Assembly: GCA_027483885.1 (NCBI GenBank)
Contig: JAIXTO010000042.1
Coordinates: 18,073 to 82,072 of the forward strand
DNA: 64,000 nucleotides
Origin: Rhizobiaceae bacterium
GTDB lineage: Bacteria; Pseudomonadota; Alphaproteobacteria; Rhizobiales; Rhizobiaceae
Direction of reading: 5' to 3'
Each line of letters starts with the position of its first letter. The stretch's first letter is position 1. Positions 36,635 through 45,647 of the stretch are shown here, in pieces. The notes beneath the pieces were generated by a model. It worked only from the letters and a program-made list of their open reading frames with translations. It did not search any database and had not been told where the DNA came from. The position numbers and the translations under genes are program-made.

Positions 36635-37645
36635 TCAGTCCATCCTCCGGCGAATGCGGGGGTCGAGCACGCCGTAGAGCAGATCGACGATGATCGAGGT
36701 GGTGACGAAGAGCAGGGCAAAGACGAGCGTCGTGCCCTGGATGACCGGATAATCGCGGTTCTTGATCGCCTCGAACATGTAGCGCCCGATGCCCGGCCAC
36801 GAGAACACGGTTTCGGTGAGGATCGCGCCGCCGAGCATTTCGGCAAATTTCAAACCGATCACGGTGAGCGCTGGCATCAGGGAATTCAAAAGCCCATGCT
36901 TCAGCACCACCTGATGGCGGTGAAGACCCTTGGCGGTGGCCGTGCGAATAAAGTCCTCCCCCATCACCTCCAGCATGGTGTTGCGCACGAAACGGGCAAG
37001 CGTGGCTGCCAGAAACAGCGCGAGAACCGTGACCGGCAGGACCAGATGCGCGAGCCCGCTCAGCGCTGCGGCCGGATTGCCGGCAATCAGGCTGTCGAGA
37101 ATGATGAAGCCGGTGATGGGTTCAACGGTCAGATAGGCATCGAGCCGTCCAGACACCGGCAGCCAGCCGAGATGGGTGGCAAAGATCAGTTGCAGCACGA
37201 GTGCCAGCAGGAAGGCCGGCATGGAAACGCCCATCAGCGAGACGACGCGCAGGGTGTGATCAAACAGCGTGTTGGCTTTGACGGCGGAGAGAACGCCAAG
37301 CGGAATGCCGACAAGAATGGCGACGAGAACGGCGAGCACCGACAGTTCGATGGTGGCGGGAAGGCGTGCCAGAATTTCACGCAGCACCGGCTCGCCGCTT
37401 TTGAGCGACAGGCCGAGATCGCCATGGGCAAGGCCGACCAGATAATCTGTAAACTGCAAAAACACTGGCCGGTCGAGATGCAGTTGCGCGCGAAGTGCGG
37501 CGATCTGCTCGGAGGTGGCGCCCGGGCCAAGCAGCGTCACGGCGGGATCGCCGGGGATGAGGCGGACCAGCGAAAACGCGATGACCAGCACGATGGAAAG
37601 CACCGGGATCAGTCCGATCAGCCGGCGCAGAAGAAAGTTCAGCAT
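36635..37645 (-). CDS. Dipeptide/oligopeptide ABC transporter permease (DppB-like)
   Basis: MLNFLLRRLIGLIPVLSIVLVIAFSLVRLIPGDPAVTLLGPGATSEQIAALRAQLHLDRP; LPVTVLALFLAATLARFVRNTMLEVMGEDFIRTATAKGL. Confidence 0.95.
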   Translation of the reverse strand: MLNFLLRRLIGLIPVLSIVLVIAFSLVRLIPGDPAVTLLGPGATSEQIAALRAQLHLDRPVFLQFTDYLVGLAHGDLGLSLKSGEPVLREILARLPATIELSVLAVLVAILVGIPLGVLSAVKANTLFDHTLRVVSLMGVSMPAFLLALVLQLIFATHLGWLPVSGRLDAYLTVEPITGFIILDSLIAGNPAAALSGLAHLVLPVTVLALFLAATLARFVRNTMLEVMGEDFIRTATAKGLHRHQVVLKHGLLNSLMPALTVIGLKFAEMLGGAILTETVFSWPGIGRYMFEAIKNRDYPVIQGTTLVFALLFVTTSIIVDLLYGVLDPRIRRRMD

Positions 37646-37718
37646 GGGCTCGCTGCCGCTCCTGTTGCGGATGCGCCATCAGAAGACGGCGCATCCGGTC
37701 TGTCGTATCGCAGGTAAC

Positions 37719-39281
37719 TTACCCCTTGGACACGCTCCAGTATTCATTGAGCGGCGGGGCGCTGTTGATGACGAGACCCTTCACGTTGGAACGGGCATAA
37801 ACGATGAGCTTGGGGCTGAACAGATAGGCGCCCGGCACCCGCTTCATGATCTCTTCCTGCACGGTGAAATAGAGCTTCTTGCGGGTTTCCATGTCGGCGG
37901 TCTGCTGCGCCTTGAGGATCAGCGCATCGAGATCCTTGTCTTCAGGCATGCGGAAGGTCATCGCCGTATTGGCAAGCGAAGACAGGTAACCGATGGTGAT
38001 ATGGGCATCCGGATCGTTGTACCAGGGCTGGCGGCCATCAAGCGCCACATCGAACTGGCCGGCGGTCTGCAGCGTGCGATAGGCCGGGAATTCGGTCTGC
38101 TCGATCGTCGCATTGATGCCGATATCGGCCAGGTTTGCCTGCACGAAGGTGGCAACCGCGCCCCAGAGCGGACCCTGGAAGCTGTAGAGCTTGATCGACA
38201 GGCTGGTCGGATCGACACCGGCTTCCTGCAGCAGCTTCTTGGCGAGGTCCGGATCGTATTTCGGTGCAAGCTCCTTCACCTTCGGATCGAAAGCCCAGCT
38301 GTTCGTGGTCAGCGGACCATAAACACGCTCGGCTGTGCCGCCGAAGACACCGGCAAGAAGGCCGTCGTAATCGATGGCGCTGGCAATCGCCTTGCGCACG
38401 CGCACATCGGCAAACGGACCGTCCTTCTTGGAATTGTTGAATTCGAGTTGGCGGATGATCTGGCTCGAGGCTTCGAGAACCTGCACATCCTTGTTTTTCT
38501 TCAGCGAGGCGATGTCTTCGGCGGCGATCGCCGAGAGCTGGCCCTGCTGCTGGACGACATCGACGCCGCCGTTTTCAAGCTCCAGCCGGCGCGTGGAGGC
38601 ATCCGGGATGACGCGGTAAACGATACGCGACAGTTTTGGCGCGCCGCGGAAATAGGAGGGGTTGGCGTCCAGGATCACATTGGTATCGGCCTGCGCGCTC
38701 TTGAACACGAAGGGGCCGGTGCCCACAGGGTTCTTGGCAAAGCTGTCGCCGAATTTCTGGACGGCAGCCGGGCTGACGATGGCGGCCTGCGGCTGGGCAA
38801 GGATCGACAGGAAAGCGGGGTAGGGCTGCGCGAGGCTGATCTTCACTTCCGTCGGCGAGACGACCGCGATATCGGAAATGAGGCCGAACGTCGCCTGCAC
38901 ATAGGAATTGCTCTTCTTCGTGCGCTCCAGCGAAAACTTCACTGCGGCCGCATCGAAATCGGTGCCATCATGGAACTTCACGCCGGGGCGAAGCTTGAAA
39001 TCAAACTCCTTGCCATCGGCCGACACGGTCCATGTATCAGCCAGGCGGCCTTCCACCTTGGTGAAATCAGGTGCGGTCCAGGCCACCAGCGTGTCGAACA
39101 CGTTGAGGATGATTTCGCTGCCGATGGGCTCGGCCTTGTTGGTGCCGGGCTCAAGCGCCACCGGATCGGACGGCACGGCAACGACCAGCGTTTTTGACTG
39201 GTCCTGGGCCTGGGCGTCGATTGCGCCCGCAAGGAGCGGCACCATCAATCCCAGAGTGGCAAACTGCTTCCAGACGGTCAT
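37719..39281 (-). CDS. Family-5 ABC substrate-binding protein (DppA-like) with signal peptide
   Basis: MTVWKQFATLGLMVPLLAGAIDAQAQDQSKTLVVAVPSDPVALEPGTNKAEPIGSEIILNVFDTLVAW; likely start 39281. Confidence 0.93.
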   Translation of the reverse strand: MTVWKQFATLGLMVPLLAGAIDAQAQDQSKTLVVAVPSDPVALEPGTNKAEPIGSEIILNVFDTLVAWTAPDFTKVEGRLADTWTVSADGKEFDFKLRPGVKFHDGTDFDAAAVKFSLERTKKSNSYVQATFGLISDIAVVSPTEVKISLAQPYPAFLSILAQPQAAIVSPAAVQKFGDSFAKNPVGTGPFVFKSAQADTNVILDANPSYFRGAPKLSRIVYRVIPDASTRRLELENGGVDVVQQQGQLSAIAAEDIASLKKNKDVQVLEASSQIIRQLEFNNSKKDGPFADVRVRKAIASAIDYDGLLAGVFGGTAERVYGPLTTNSWAFDPKVKELAPKYDPDLAKKLLQEAGVDPTSLSIKLYSFQGPLWGAVATFVQANLADIGINATIEQTEFPAYRTLQTAGQFDVALDGRQPWYNDPDAHITIGYLSSLANTAMTFRMPEDKDLDALILKAQQTADMETRKKLYFTVQEEIMKRVPGAYLFSPKLIVYARSNVKGLVINSAPPLNEYWSVSKG

Positions 39282-39509
39282 TCGTGATGCATCCTTCCTG
39301 TTGTGTGAAGCCTTGAGGGTGTGTGCCAAGGCCGGTGGCCGGGGAAAAGCTGTCATTTCCCTGTGATATTCCACGAAATATATCATTGGTTCGCAGCCTG
39401 TAAAGGTCGCATGCCTGTTTCCTGTCCAGGAAGCATGTTTTGCCTATTTTATACTCTCTTGCCGAATGAATTTACTGTATTTAAGCAGTACGACGGGTCG
39501 TTCCGCCAC

Positions 39510-40367
39510 TTATTCAGGCAGAGCGCCGGTCACAACAGGCCGGTCCGGGTCTGTCACCCAATGCGACCAGGAACCGGGATACATCGCAGCCTCGATGCCA
39601 ATGGCGGCAAGTGCCAGCACCGAATGGGCCGCCGACATGCCGGCACCACAATAGACGCCGACCGGCTTAGCCCCATCGGCGCCTAAGGCCGCATACATCG
39701 CGCGCAGCGTGTCGCTCTCGGTGAAATTGCCGTAATCGGTGACATTATCGGGGGCAGGGGCGGAGCGGGCGCCGGGAATATGCCCGCGCGGCGGCTGGCC
39801 GGGGGCGGCCACCCCGCCGATATAGTTCGGGCGGATGCGAGCATCGATGAGCACGCCCGAGCGGGCAATATCGAGCGCCTCGTCTGGCCCGAATTCCGGC
39901 ATGTGGCCGCCCGTCAGCGTGATCGTGCTGGGATGGGGTTGTGTTTCGGTGTCGCTGACCGGCAGTCCGGCGGAAAGCCAGGCGGGAAAACCACCGTCGA
40001 GCACGCGCACATCGGAAAATCCCGCCCAGCGCAGCACCCACCAGGCGCGCGCCGCCGTCATGCTGCGGTCGGCATCATAAACCACGATGGTGCTGTCGCG
40101 CCGCAGGCCCCACGCCCGGGCCCTTACCTCAAAATCCTCGATGCGGGGCAGCGGTCGCTGTCCGGCACCCGGCGAGGCGGGCGACTGGAAATCCCGGTAC
40201 GCCTCAGTATCGATGGCACCTTCGATGCGCTTGCCGGTAAAATAGTTTTGGCCCGTATAAGGGTTGACCGAGTGGACGGCGAGGATGGTGATGTCATGGC
40301 CGCCGAGCCGCATGGCCTGCAGCTGCTGCGGGGTTAAAAGCACGCGTTCACGGATCGGATCGGTCAT
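39510..40367 (-). CDS. Sulfurtransferase with two rhodanese domains (SseA-like)
   Basis: ILAVHSVNPYTGQNYFTGKRIEGAIDTEAYRDFQSPA; VVYDADRSMTAARAWWVLRWAGFSDVRVLDGGFPAWLSAGLP; active-site loop VYCGAGMSAAHSVLALAAIGIE. Confidence 0.9.
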   Translation of the reverse strand: MTDPIRERVLLTPQQLQAMRLGGHDITILAVHSVNPYTGQNYFTGKRIEGAIDTEAYRDFQSPASPGAGQRPLPRIEDFEVRARAWGLRRDSTIVVYDADRSMTAARAWWVLRWAGFSDVRVLDGGFPAWLSAGLPVSDTETQPHPSTITLTGGHMPEFGPDEALDIARSGVLIDARIRPNYIGGVAAPGQPPRGHIPGARSAPAPDNVTDYGNFTESDTLRAMYAALGADGAKPVGVYCGAGMSAAHSVLALAAIGIEAAMYPGSWSHWVTDPDRPVVTGALPE

Positions 40368-40401
40368 CGTCTGCCTTGTCCATGTAGTCCGACGGGGACG
40401 A

Positions 40402-41136
40402 CTAGAGCGTCAGGCCGGAGCGGCCGTTGGAGATGAGCGCCGTCAAAATGCCGACGCGGGTGTTTTCGTTGTGGCGCACCATGGCAGCGCGGGCTGCCTG
40501 CGCATCACGCTTGCGCAGGACCTCGACGATCTCGTGATGATCGCGGTTGGTTTCCGGGTTCACGTCGCGCATGCGCGCGCCCATGTAGAAGAGCCGGGCG
40601 CATTCCTCGAGATGGCTGATGACCAGAGCATGCAGGCGCGGATTGCGCGAGGCCTGGGCAATGGCCGCATGAAACGCCTGGTTTGCCTCGACAAAACTGC
40701 GCACGCTGGCGTTTTCGCCCAGCTCGTAATTGACGTCGGCCAGCCTATCCAGTTCATCGAGTTCTTCGGCCGTCAGGTTTTCCGCGGCGAGCGCTGCCGC
40801 CGATCCCTCCAGCATTTCACGGATGGCGAAGAGGTCGTTCATGTCCTTCACCGTCACCGGCGTCACGCGGTAGCCGCGCCGGGGATAGGCTTCCATGAAA
40901 CCTTCGACGCAGAGCCGTGCCAAGGCTTCACGTACCGGCGTCTTGCTCACCGAAAGCTGCTCGGCCAGTTCCGGCTCGGACACTTCCATGCCCGGCGGCA
41001 TATCACCGGTGATGATCCGCTCACGCAGGCTCGCATAGGCCATTTCCGTCAGCGACTTGCCGCGACGGGCCGTCTGGGGTTCGCCTGGCTGGTCCATATC
41101 CGCTGCAATCTCTGTCATTCTTCGTTCCGTTCGCAA
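40402..41136 (-). CDS. GntR family transcriptional regulator (FadR/FCD subfamily)
   Basis: wHTH LTEMAYASLRERIITGDMPPGMEVSEPELAEQLSVSKTPVREALARLCVEGFMEAYPRRGYRV; C-terminal FCD. Confidence 0.94.
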   Translation of the reverse strand: MRTERRMTEIAADMDQPGEPQTARRGKSLTEMAYASLRERIITGDMPPGMEVSEPELAEQLSVSKTPVREALARLCVEGFMEAYPRRGYRVTPVTVKDMNDLFAIREMLEGSAAALAAENLTAEELDELDRLADVNYELGENASVRSFVEANQAFHAAIAQASRNPRLHALVISHLEECARLFYMGARMRDVNPETNRDHHEIVEVLRKRDAQAARAAMVRHNENTRVGILTALISNGRSGLTL

Positions 41137-41284
41137 GGTCGCTGCCGATATAGGCGCTTCATGCGTTTCCCGCTATACCAGTGGCGCGCTTGTGCTTTGA
41201 CAGGCCGAAATCCCTGAGATATTACGTAGTATATTAACGGCGGTTCGTGTTGACCGCAATCCCTGTCATGCCCCGGATGCCCCA

Positions 41285-41947
41285 GTGTCTCAGATTCTCG
41301 TCATCAATCCCAACAGTTCCGTCTCCGTGACGCGGTCGATGGAGGATTGCCTTGCGCCGGTGCGCGCCGCCTCCCGCCATGACGTGATGTGTACGGAACT
41401 GGCAAAATCGCCGCCGGGCATCGAAACCGATGCACATGTGCAGGAAGTGATCCCGCATCTCATCGAAAAGATCCGCGGTTCGGATGCCGATGCCTTCGTC
41501 GTCGCCTGTTTTTCCGACCCGGGCATCGACACGGTGCGCAAGGCAACGACGCGCCCGGTGATCGGCATTGCGGAAGCCGCTTATCTCGCAGCACTCGGCC
41601 TTGGCCGTCGCTTCGGTATAGTCTCGCTTGGGCCATCCTCAATTGCCCGGCACCTGCGTTACCTCAAACATCTTAATCTCGATCAGCGGCTTGCCGGCGA
41701 TCGCTCCATCGACATGACGGTGGTGCAGTTGATGGCAACGGACGCCGCCGAACAGGTTGCACGGATCGGACGGGCATTGCGTGACGAGGATGGCGCCGAT
41801 GTCATCATTCTCGGCTGCGCCGGCCTTGGCGGTTATCGGCCTCAGATCGAGGCGCTGCTCGGCCTTCCCGTGGTTGATCCGGTGCAGGCCGGGGCAGCAC
41901 TTGCCTGCACCACGGTTGATTTGAACTATACGAGGACGCTTGCATGA
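41285..41947 (+). CDS. Asp/Glu racemase family protein (hydantoin racemase-like)
   Basis: ILVINPNSSVSVTRSMEDCLAPVRAASRHDVMC; DAFVVACFSDPGIDTVRKATTRPVIGIAEAAYLAALGLGRRFGIVSLG; ADVIILGCAGLGGYRPQIEALLGLPVVDPVQAG; GTG start. Confidence 0.9.
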   Translation: MSQILVINPNSSVSVTRSMEDCLAPVRAASRHDVMCTELAKSPPGIETDAHVQEVIPHLIEKIRGSDADAFVVACFSDPGIDTVRKATTRPVIGIAEAAYLAALGLGRRFGIVSLGPSSIARHLRYLKHLNLDQRLAGDRSIDMTVVQLMATDAAEQVARIGRALRDEDGADVIILGCAGLGGYRPQIEALLGLPVVDPVQAGAALACTTVDLNYTRTLA

Positions 41948-43305
41948 GCTTTGATCTTCTCATCCGCGGCACGCTTGTTTTGCCCGAAGGACCGCTGGAA
42001 AACGGCTGGCTTGCCATCCGGAGCGGCCGCATCGAGGCCATCGGCACCGGCGAGGCGCCGGCGGCAGGCGAGGTGTTCGATGCCGGTAACAATCTGATCA
42101 TTCCGGGTGTCGTCGACGGCCAGACCCATGCCGGCAGCTATGGCGGCCTCAAAGGCATCGGCTCGACCACCCGTTCGGCGATTGCCGGCGGCGTTACCAC
42201 CATTGTCGACATGCCCTATGACAACCCGGCGCCGCTCAACACCCGCGAGCGGTTGGGCGAAAAGATCGCCGCCATCAACGAACATGCCCACGCCCATGTG
42301 GCGCTTTATGCAACCGTGATGCCGGGGCAGGACATGGCGGAGGTGGCAGGCCTTGTCGAGGGCGGTGTCGTCGCATTCAAGATCTCCACCTTCGAAAGCA
42401 GCCCGACACGCTTTCCCCGCATCGGCGCCGACCAGATGCTGGATCTCTTCGAGGCGCTGTCGCAGACCGATATTCCGCTCGGCGTCCACAACGAGGACCA
42501 GGAGATTGTGCGTGCCCGCATTGCCAAGGCCAAAGTGGCCGGCCGCGATGGCATCGAGGCGCATTCGCAAAGCCGGCCGCCGGCCGCAGAACTTGCCGCC
42601 ACCGCGCATTTCCTCGAGTTGGGAGCCGCAGCCGGCGCCCACGCGCATATCGTCCACCTGACATCTTCGCGTGGTTTCCAGCTGGTCGAGCATTACCGCG
42701 CCGATGGTTTTCGCACGACGGGCGAGCTTTGCGTGCATTACCTGTGGTTTGATCCGGCAACCGATGGTGCGCTTGGTGCCCGCATGAAGGTAAACCCGCC
42801 GATCCGCCCCGGCGAAATCGAGCCGCTCTGGCAAGAAGTGCTGTCGGGCCGCGTTGCATTTGTCAGCTCGGATCATTCCAGCTGGCCGATCGACAACAAG
42901 TTCACGCCCTCCATCTTCGAGGCCGGCGCCGGCGTGCCGGGGCTCGAAACGCTGCTGCCGGCCTTTTATACCGGTGCGGAAAACCGCGGGCTCGATGCGC
43001 CGCAGCTCACCGTTTCTCAGCTTTGCGAACGCCCGGCACGTTTCTTTGGCCTTTATCCGCAAAAGGGCGTGTTGGCCGTGGGCGCCGATGCGGATATCGT
43101 CATTCTCAGCCGCGAAACCTATCCGTGGGACAGCGCCAAGGCCCATGACGATCTCAACTGGAGCCCGTTTGACGGGCGCAATTTCACCGTGCGGGTGGCC
43201 CGCACCTATCTGTCCGGAACGCTTGCCTTCGATGGTGCCTCCGTCGTCAACAAGGCCGGCGACGGCACCTATGCTGCCCGTGGCGCAAGCCACTGGTTTT
43301 CCTAA
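41944..43305 (+). CDS. Cyclic amidohydrolase (hydantoinase/allantoinase/dihydroorotase family)
   Basis: FDLLIRGTLVLPEGPLENGWLAIRSGRIEAIG; NLIIPGVVDGQTHAGSYGG; AFVSSDHSSWPIDNK; QKGVLAVGADADIVIL. Confidence 0.9.
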   Translation: MSFDLLIRGTLVLPEGPLENGWLAIRSGRIEAIGTGEAPAAGEVFDAGNNLIIPGVVDGQTHAGSYGGLKGIGSTTRSAIAGGVTTIVDMPYDNPAPLNTRERLGEKIAAINEHAHAHVALYATVMPGQDMAEVAGLVEGGVVAFKISTFESSPTRFPRIGADQMLDLFEALSQTDIPLGVHNEDQEIVRARIAKAKVAGRDGIEAHSQSRPPAAELAATAHFLELGAAAGAHAHIVHLTSSRGFQLVEHYRADGFRTTGELCVHYLWFDPATDGALGARMKVNPPIRPGEIEPLWQEVLSGRVAFVSSDHSSWPIDNKFTPSIFEAGAGVPGLETLLPAFYTGAENRGLDAPQLTVSQLCERPARFFGLYPQKGVLAVGADADIVILSRETYPWDSAKAHDDLNWSPFDGRNFTVRVARTYLSGTLAFDGASVVNKAGDGTYAARGASHWFS

Positions 43306-43353
43306 CAACTTTGCCGCACCATCCGCCCACAATCTGATTGTCGAGAGAGAGCC

Positions 43354-44280
43354 ATGACCCGCATTTCTGCCGAAAGCAAAGGCGTCTACATCATCGCCGT
43401 CACGCCGTTTCACGATGATGGCGCCATCGATACCGCAAGCGTCGACCGCATGGTCGATTTCTATATGGACAAGGGCGCTGACGGACTGACCATTCTCGGC
43501 ATGATGGGCGAAGCGCCAAAACTGACGCAGCAGGAATCCATCGACGTCACCCGCCAGGTGATCGCAAGGGCGGCGGGAAAACCGGTCGTGGTCGGCGTTT
43601 CTGCGCCGGGTCTTGCAGCCATCGGCGAACTGACCAAGGCGGTGATGGATCTGGGCGCTGCCGGCGTCATGGTGGCGCCGACCGCCGCCCTTCGCACCGA
43701 CGACCAGATCCTCGGTTATTACCGCAATGTCGTGGCAACGATCGGCCCGGACGTGCCGCTGGTGCTGCAGGATTTTCCGCTGGCAACCGGCGTGCAGATC
43801 TCCACCCGCACCATCGGCGCCATCATCGAGGCTCTGCCGAGCATGGTCATGCTGAAGCATGAGGATTGGCCGGGCCTCGACAAGATCAGCGATCTTCGCG
43901 ACGCGGAAGCCGCAGGCCGCCGGCGCATTTCCATCCTCTGCGGCAATGGCGGCGTGTTCCTGCCAGAGGAAATGGGTCGTGGTGCCGATGGTGCCATGAC
44001 CGGGTTTGCCTATCCGGAAATGATGGTCGATGTGGTGCGTCTGGCCAATGCCGGCGACATGCAGCGCGCGCAGGACCTGTTTGATGCCTATCTGCCGCTC
44101 GCCCGTTTCGAGCAGCAGCCGGGCCTTGGCCTTGCCGTGCGCAAATATGTGCTCGCCAAGCGCGGCGCAATCGCCAGCCAGGCCCAGCGTCGCCCGGGCG
44201 CCAGCCTCGGCGCAAAGGCGGTTGCCGAAGTGGATAACCTGATGGCACGGCTGGACAGGCGGCTTGCCGAACTGGCTTGA
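43354..44280 (+). CDS. Dihydrodipicolinate synthase (DapA/NanA) family protein
   Basis: KGVYIIAVTPFHDDGAIDTASVDRMVDFYMDKGADGLTILGMMGEAPKLTQQE; LQDFPLATGV; Schiff-base Lys in MVMLKHEDWPG. Confidence 0.92.
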   Translation: MTRISAESKGVYIIAVTPFHDDGAIDTASVDRMVDFYMDKGADGLTILGMMGEAPKLTQQESIDVTRQVIARAAGKPVVVGVSAPGLAAIGELTKAVMDLGAAGVMVAPTAALRTDDQILGYYRNVVATIGPDVPLVLQDFPLATGVQISTRTIGAIIEALPSMVMLKHEDWPGLDKISDLRDAEAAGRRRISILCGNGGVFLPEEMGRGADGAMTGFAYPEMMVDVVRLANAGDMQRAQDLFDAYLPLARFEQQPGLGLAVRKYVLAKRGAIASQAQRRPGASLGAKAVAEVDNLMARLDRRLAELA

Positions 44281-44335
44281 TGCCGAACATTTTTGCAGAG
44301 CCTCAGTTGAGGCATTGGCCGGACAGGGTGACCTC

Positions 44336-45490
44336 ATGACGTCCTTCGACTTCGATACGCTGATCGAGCGCCGCGGAACCGACGCAAAGAAATGGGCCGC
44401 CTATCCGGCAGACGTCCTGCCCATGTGGGTGGCAGATATGGATTTTGCAGCGCCCCCGTCGGTCATCGAGGCGCTGCAGGCCCGCGTCGAGCATGGCGTG
44501 TTCGGTTATGGCCTGCCGCAGGATGCATTTCGCCAGCAGATCGTCGATGACACGCAGGCGAAATATGGCTGGGCGATCTTGGCCGACGATATCGTCTTCC
44601 TGCCGGGGGTCGAGCCGGGCTTCAACATGGCGCTGAAATCGGAAACGAAGCCCGGCGACGGCCTGCTGATCCAGACGCCGATCTATAGCCCCATCCTCAA
44701 TGCGCACCGTCATTGGGGGCTGGAAAGCATCGAGGCGCCGCTGGTGACGACCGGCGAGGGTTACGAGATGGATACGGCAGCGCTGGATGCCGCCATGGCG
44801 AAAAGCCGGGCCTTCCTGCTCTGCAATCCGCACAACCCGACCGGCAAGGCGCTCACGCACAGCGAATTGACGGCCATCGCCGCCTCCGCCATTCGCCACG
44901 ACGTTCTGGTGATTGCCGACGAAATCCACTGCGAACTGCTGCTCGACGGTCGCCGCCACATTCCGATCGCCTCGCTCTCGCCGGAGATCGCAGAGCGAAC
45001 CATCACGCTGATGTCGGCCAGCAAGACCTATAATATCGCAGGCTTGAAGACGGCTTTTGCCATTGTCACCAACGCGAACCTGCGCAAACGCTTCAACAGT
45101 GCCCGTCTTGGGCTGGTGGACAGCGTCAATGTGCTCGGGCTTGAGGCAAGCCGCGCGGCCTATGCGACCGCCAGCGCCTGGCGCGATGCGCTGCTGACCT
45201 ATCTGCAGGACAACCGCGATTACCTGCAGGGCGAAATCGCACGACGCTTTCCCGCCATCCGCATGGTGCCGGCCCAGGCCACCTATCTCGCCTGGCTGGA
45301 TTGTTCGGCGCTTGGCCTCGCCGAACCGCCGCAGAGCTTCTTTCTCGACAGGGGCCGAGTGGCCTTCAGCGCCGGTTCCGATTTCGGTTCGAACTACGGA
45401 AAGTTCCTCAGGGTCAACTTCGGTTGCCCGCGCCCTCTTCTGGAGGAGGGGCTCAAGCGGATGGAAGCAGCGCTTTCATCGCGTCTCTAG
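44336..45490 (+). CDS. MalY/PatB-type PLP-dependent aminotransferase / C-S lyase
   Basis: FDTLIERRGTDAKKWAAYPADVLPMWVADMDFAAPPSVIEAL; LLCNPHNPTGKA; LVIADEIHCELLLDGRRHIPIASL; SASKTYNIAGLKTAFAIV. Confidence 0.93.
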   Translation: MTSFDFDTLIERRGTDAKKWAAYPADVLPMWVADMDFAAPPSVIEALQARVEHGVFGYGLPQDAFRQQIVDDTQAKYGWAILADDIVFLPGVEPGFNMALKSETKPGDGLLIQTPIYSPILNAHRHWGLESIEAPLVTTGEGYEMDTAALDAAMAKSRAFLLCNPHNPTGKALTHSELTAIAASAIRHDVLVIADEIHCELLLDGRRHIPIASLSPEIAERTITLMSASKTYNIAGLKTAFAIVTNANLRKRFNSARLGLVDSVNVLGLEASRAAYATASAWRDALLTYLQDNRDYLQGEIARRFPAIRMVPAQATYLAWLDCSALGLAEPPQSFFLDRGRVAFSAGSDFGSNYGKFLRVNFGCPRPLLEEGLKRMEAALSSRL

Positions 45491-45613
45491 CGTGGCGATA
45501 AAGCCGGGGGCATGCGACTGGCACTGGCGCTGACAATCCGCGTCTTCAGGACCGTCGCCCGCTGTCGTGCCCGTTCTTGATCAGCCTGAGATGCTGGATG
45601 GCACGCCGGGACG

Positions 45614-45639
45614 GATCCGTCACCAACTGGTGACATCCG
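45614..45639. terminator. Hairpin GTCACCA-AC-TGGTGAC with outer GGAT/ATCC pairing in convergent intergenic region
   Basis: Directly read (7-bp core arms 45619-45625 / 45628-45634); between convergent stops at 45490 (+) and 45648 (-); no U-tract. Confidence 0.35.
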
Positions 45640-45647
45640 GTAGTCTT

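Noticed and set aside
37515-39197. 560-aa ORF on the plus strand
   Set aside because: Antisense to the DppA-like SBP; no recognisable domain.
41926-44337. 803-aa ORF on the minus strand
   Set aside because: Antisense to the hydantoinase and DapA-like genes; no family motif; compositional artefact.
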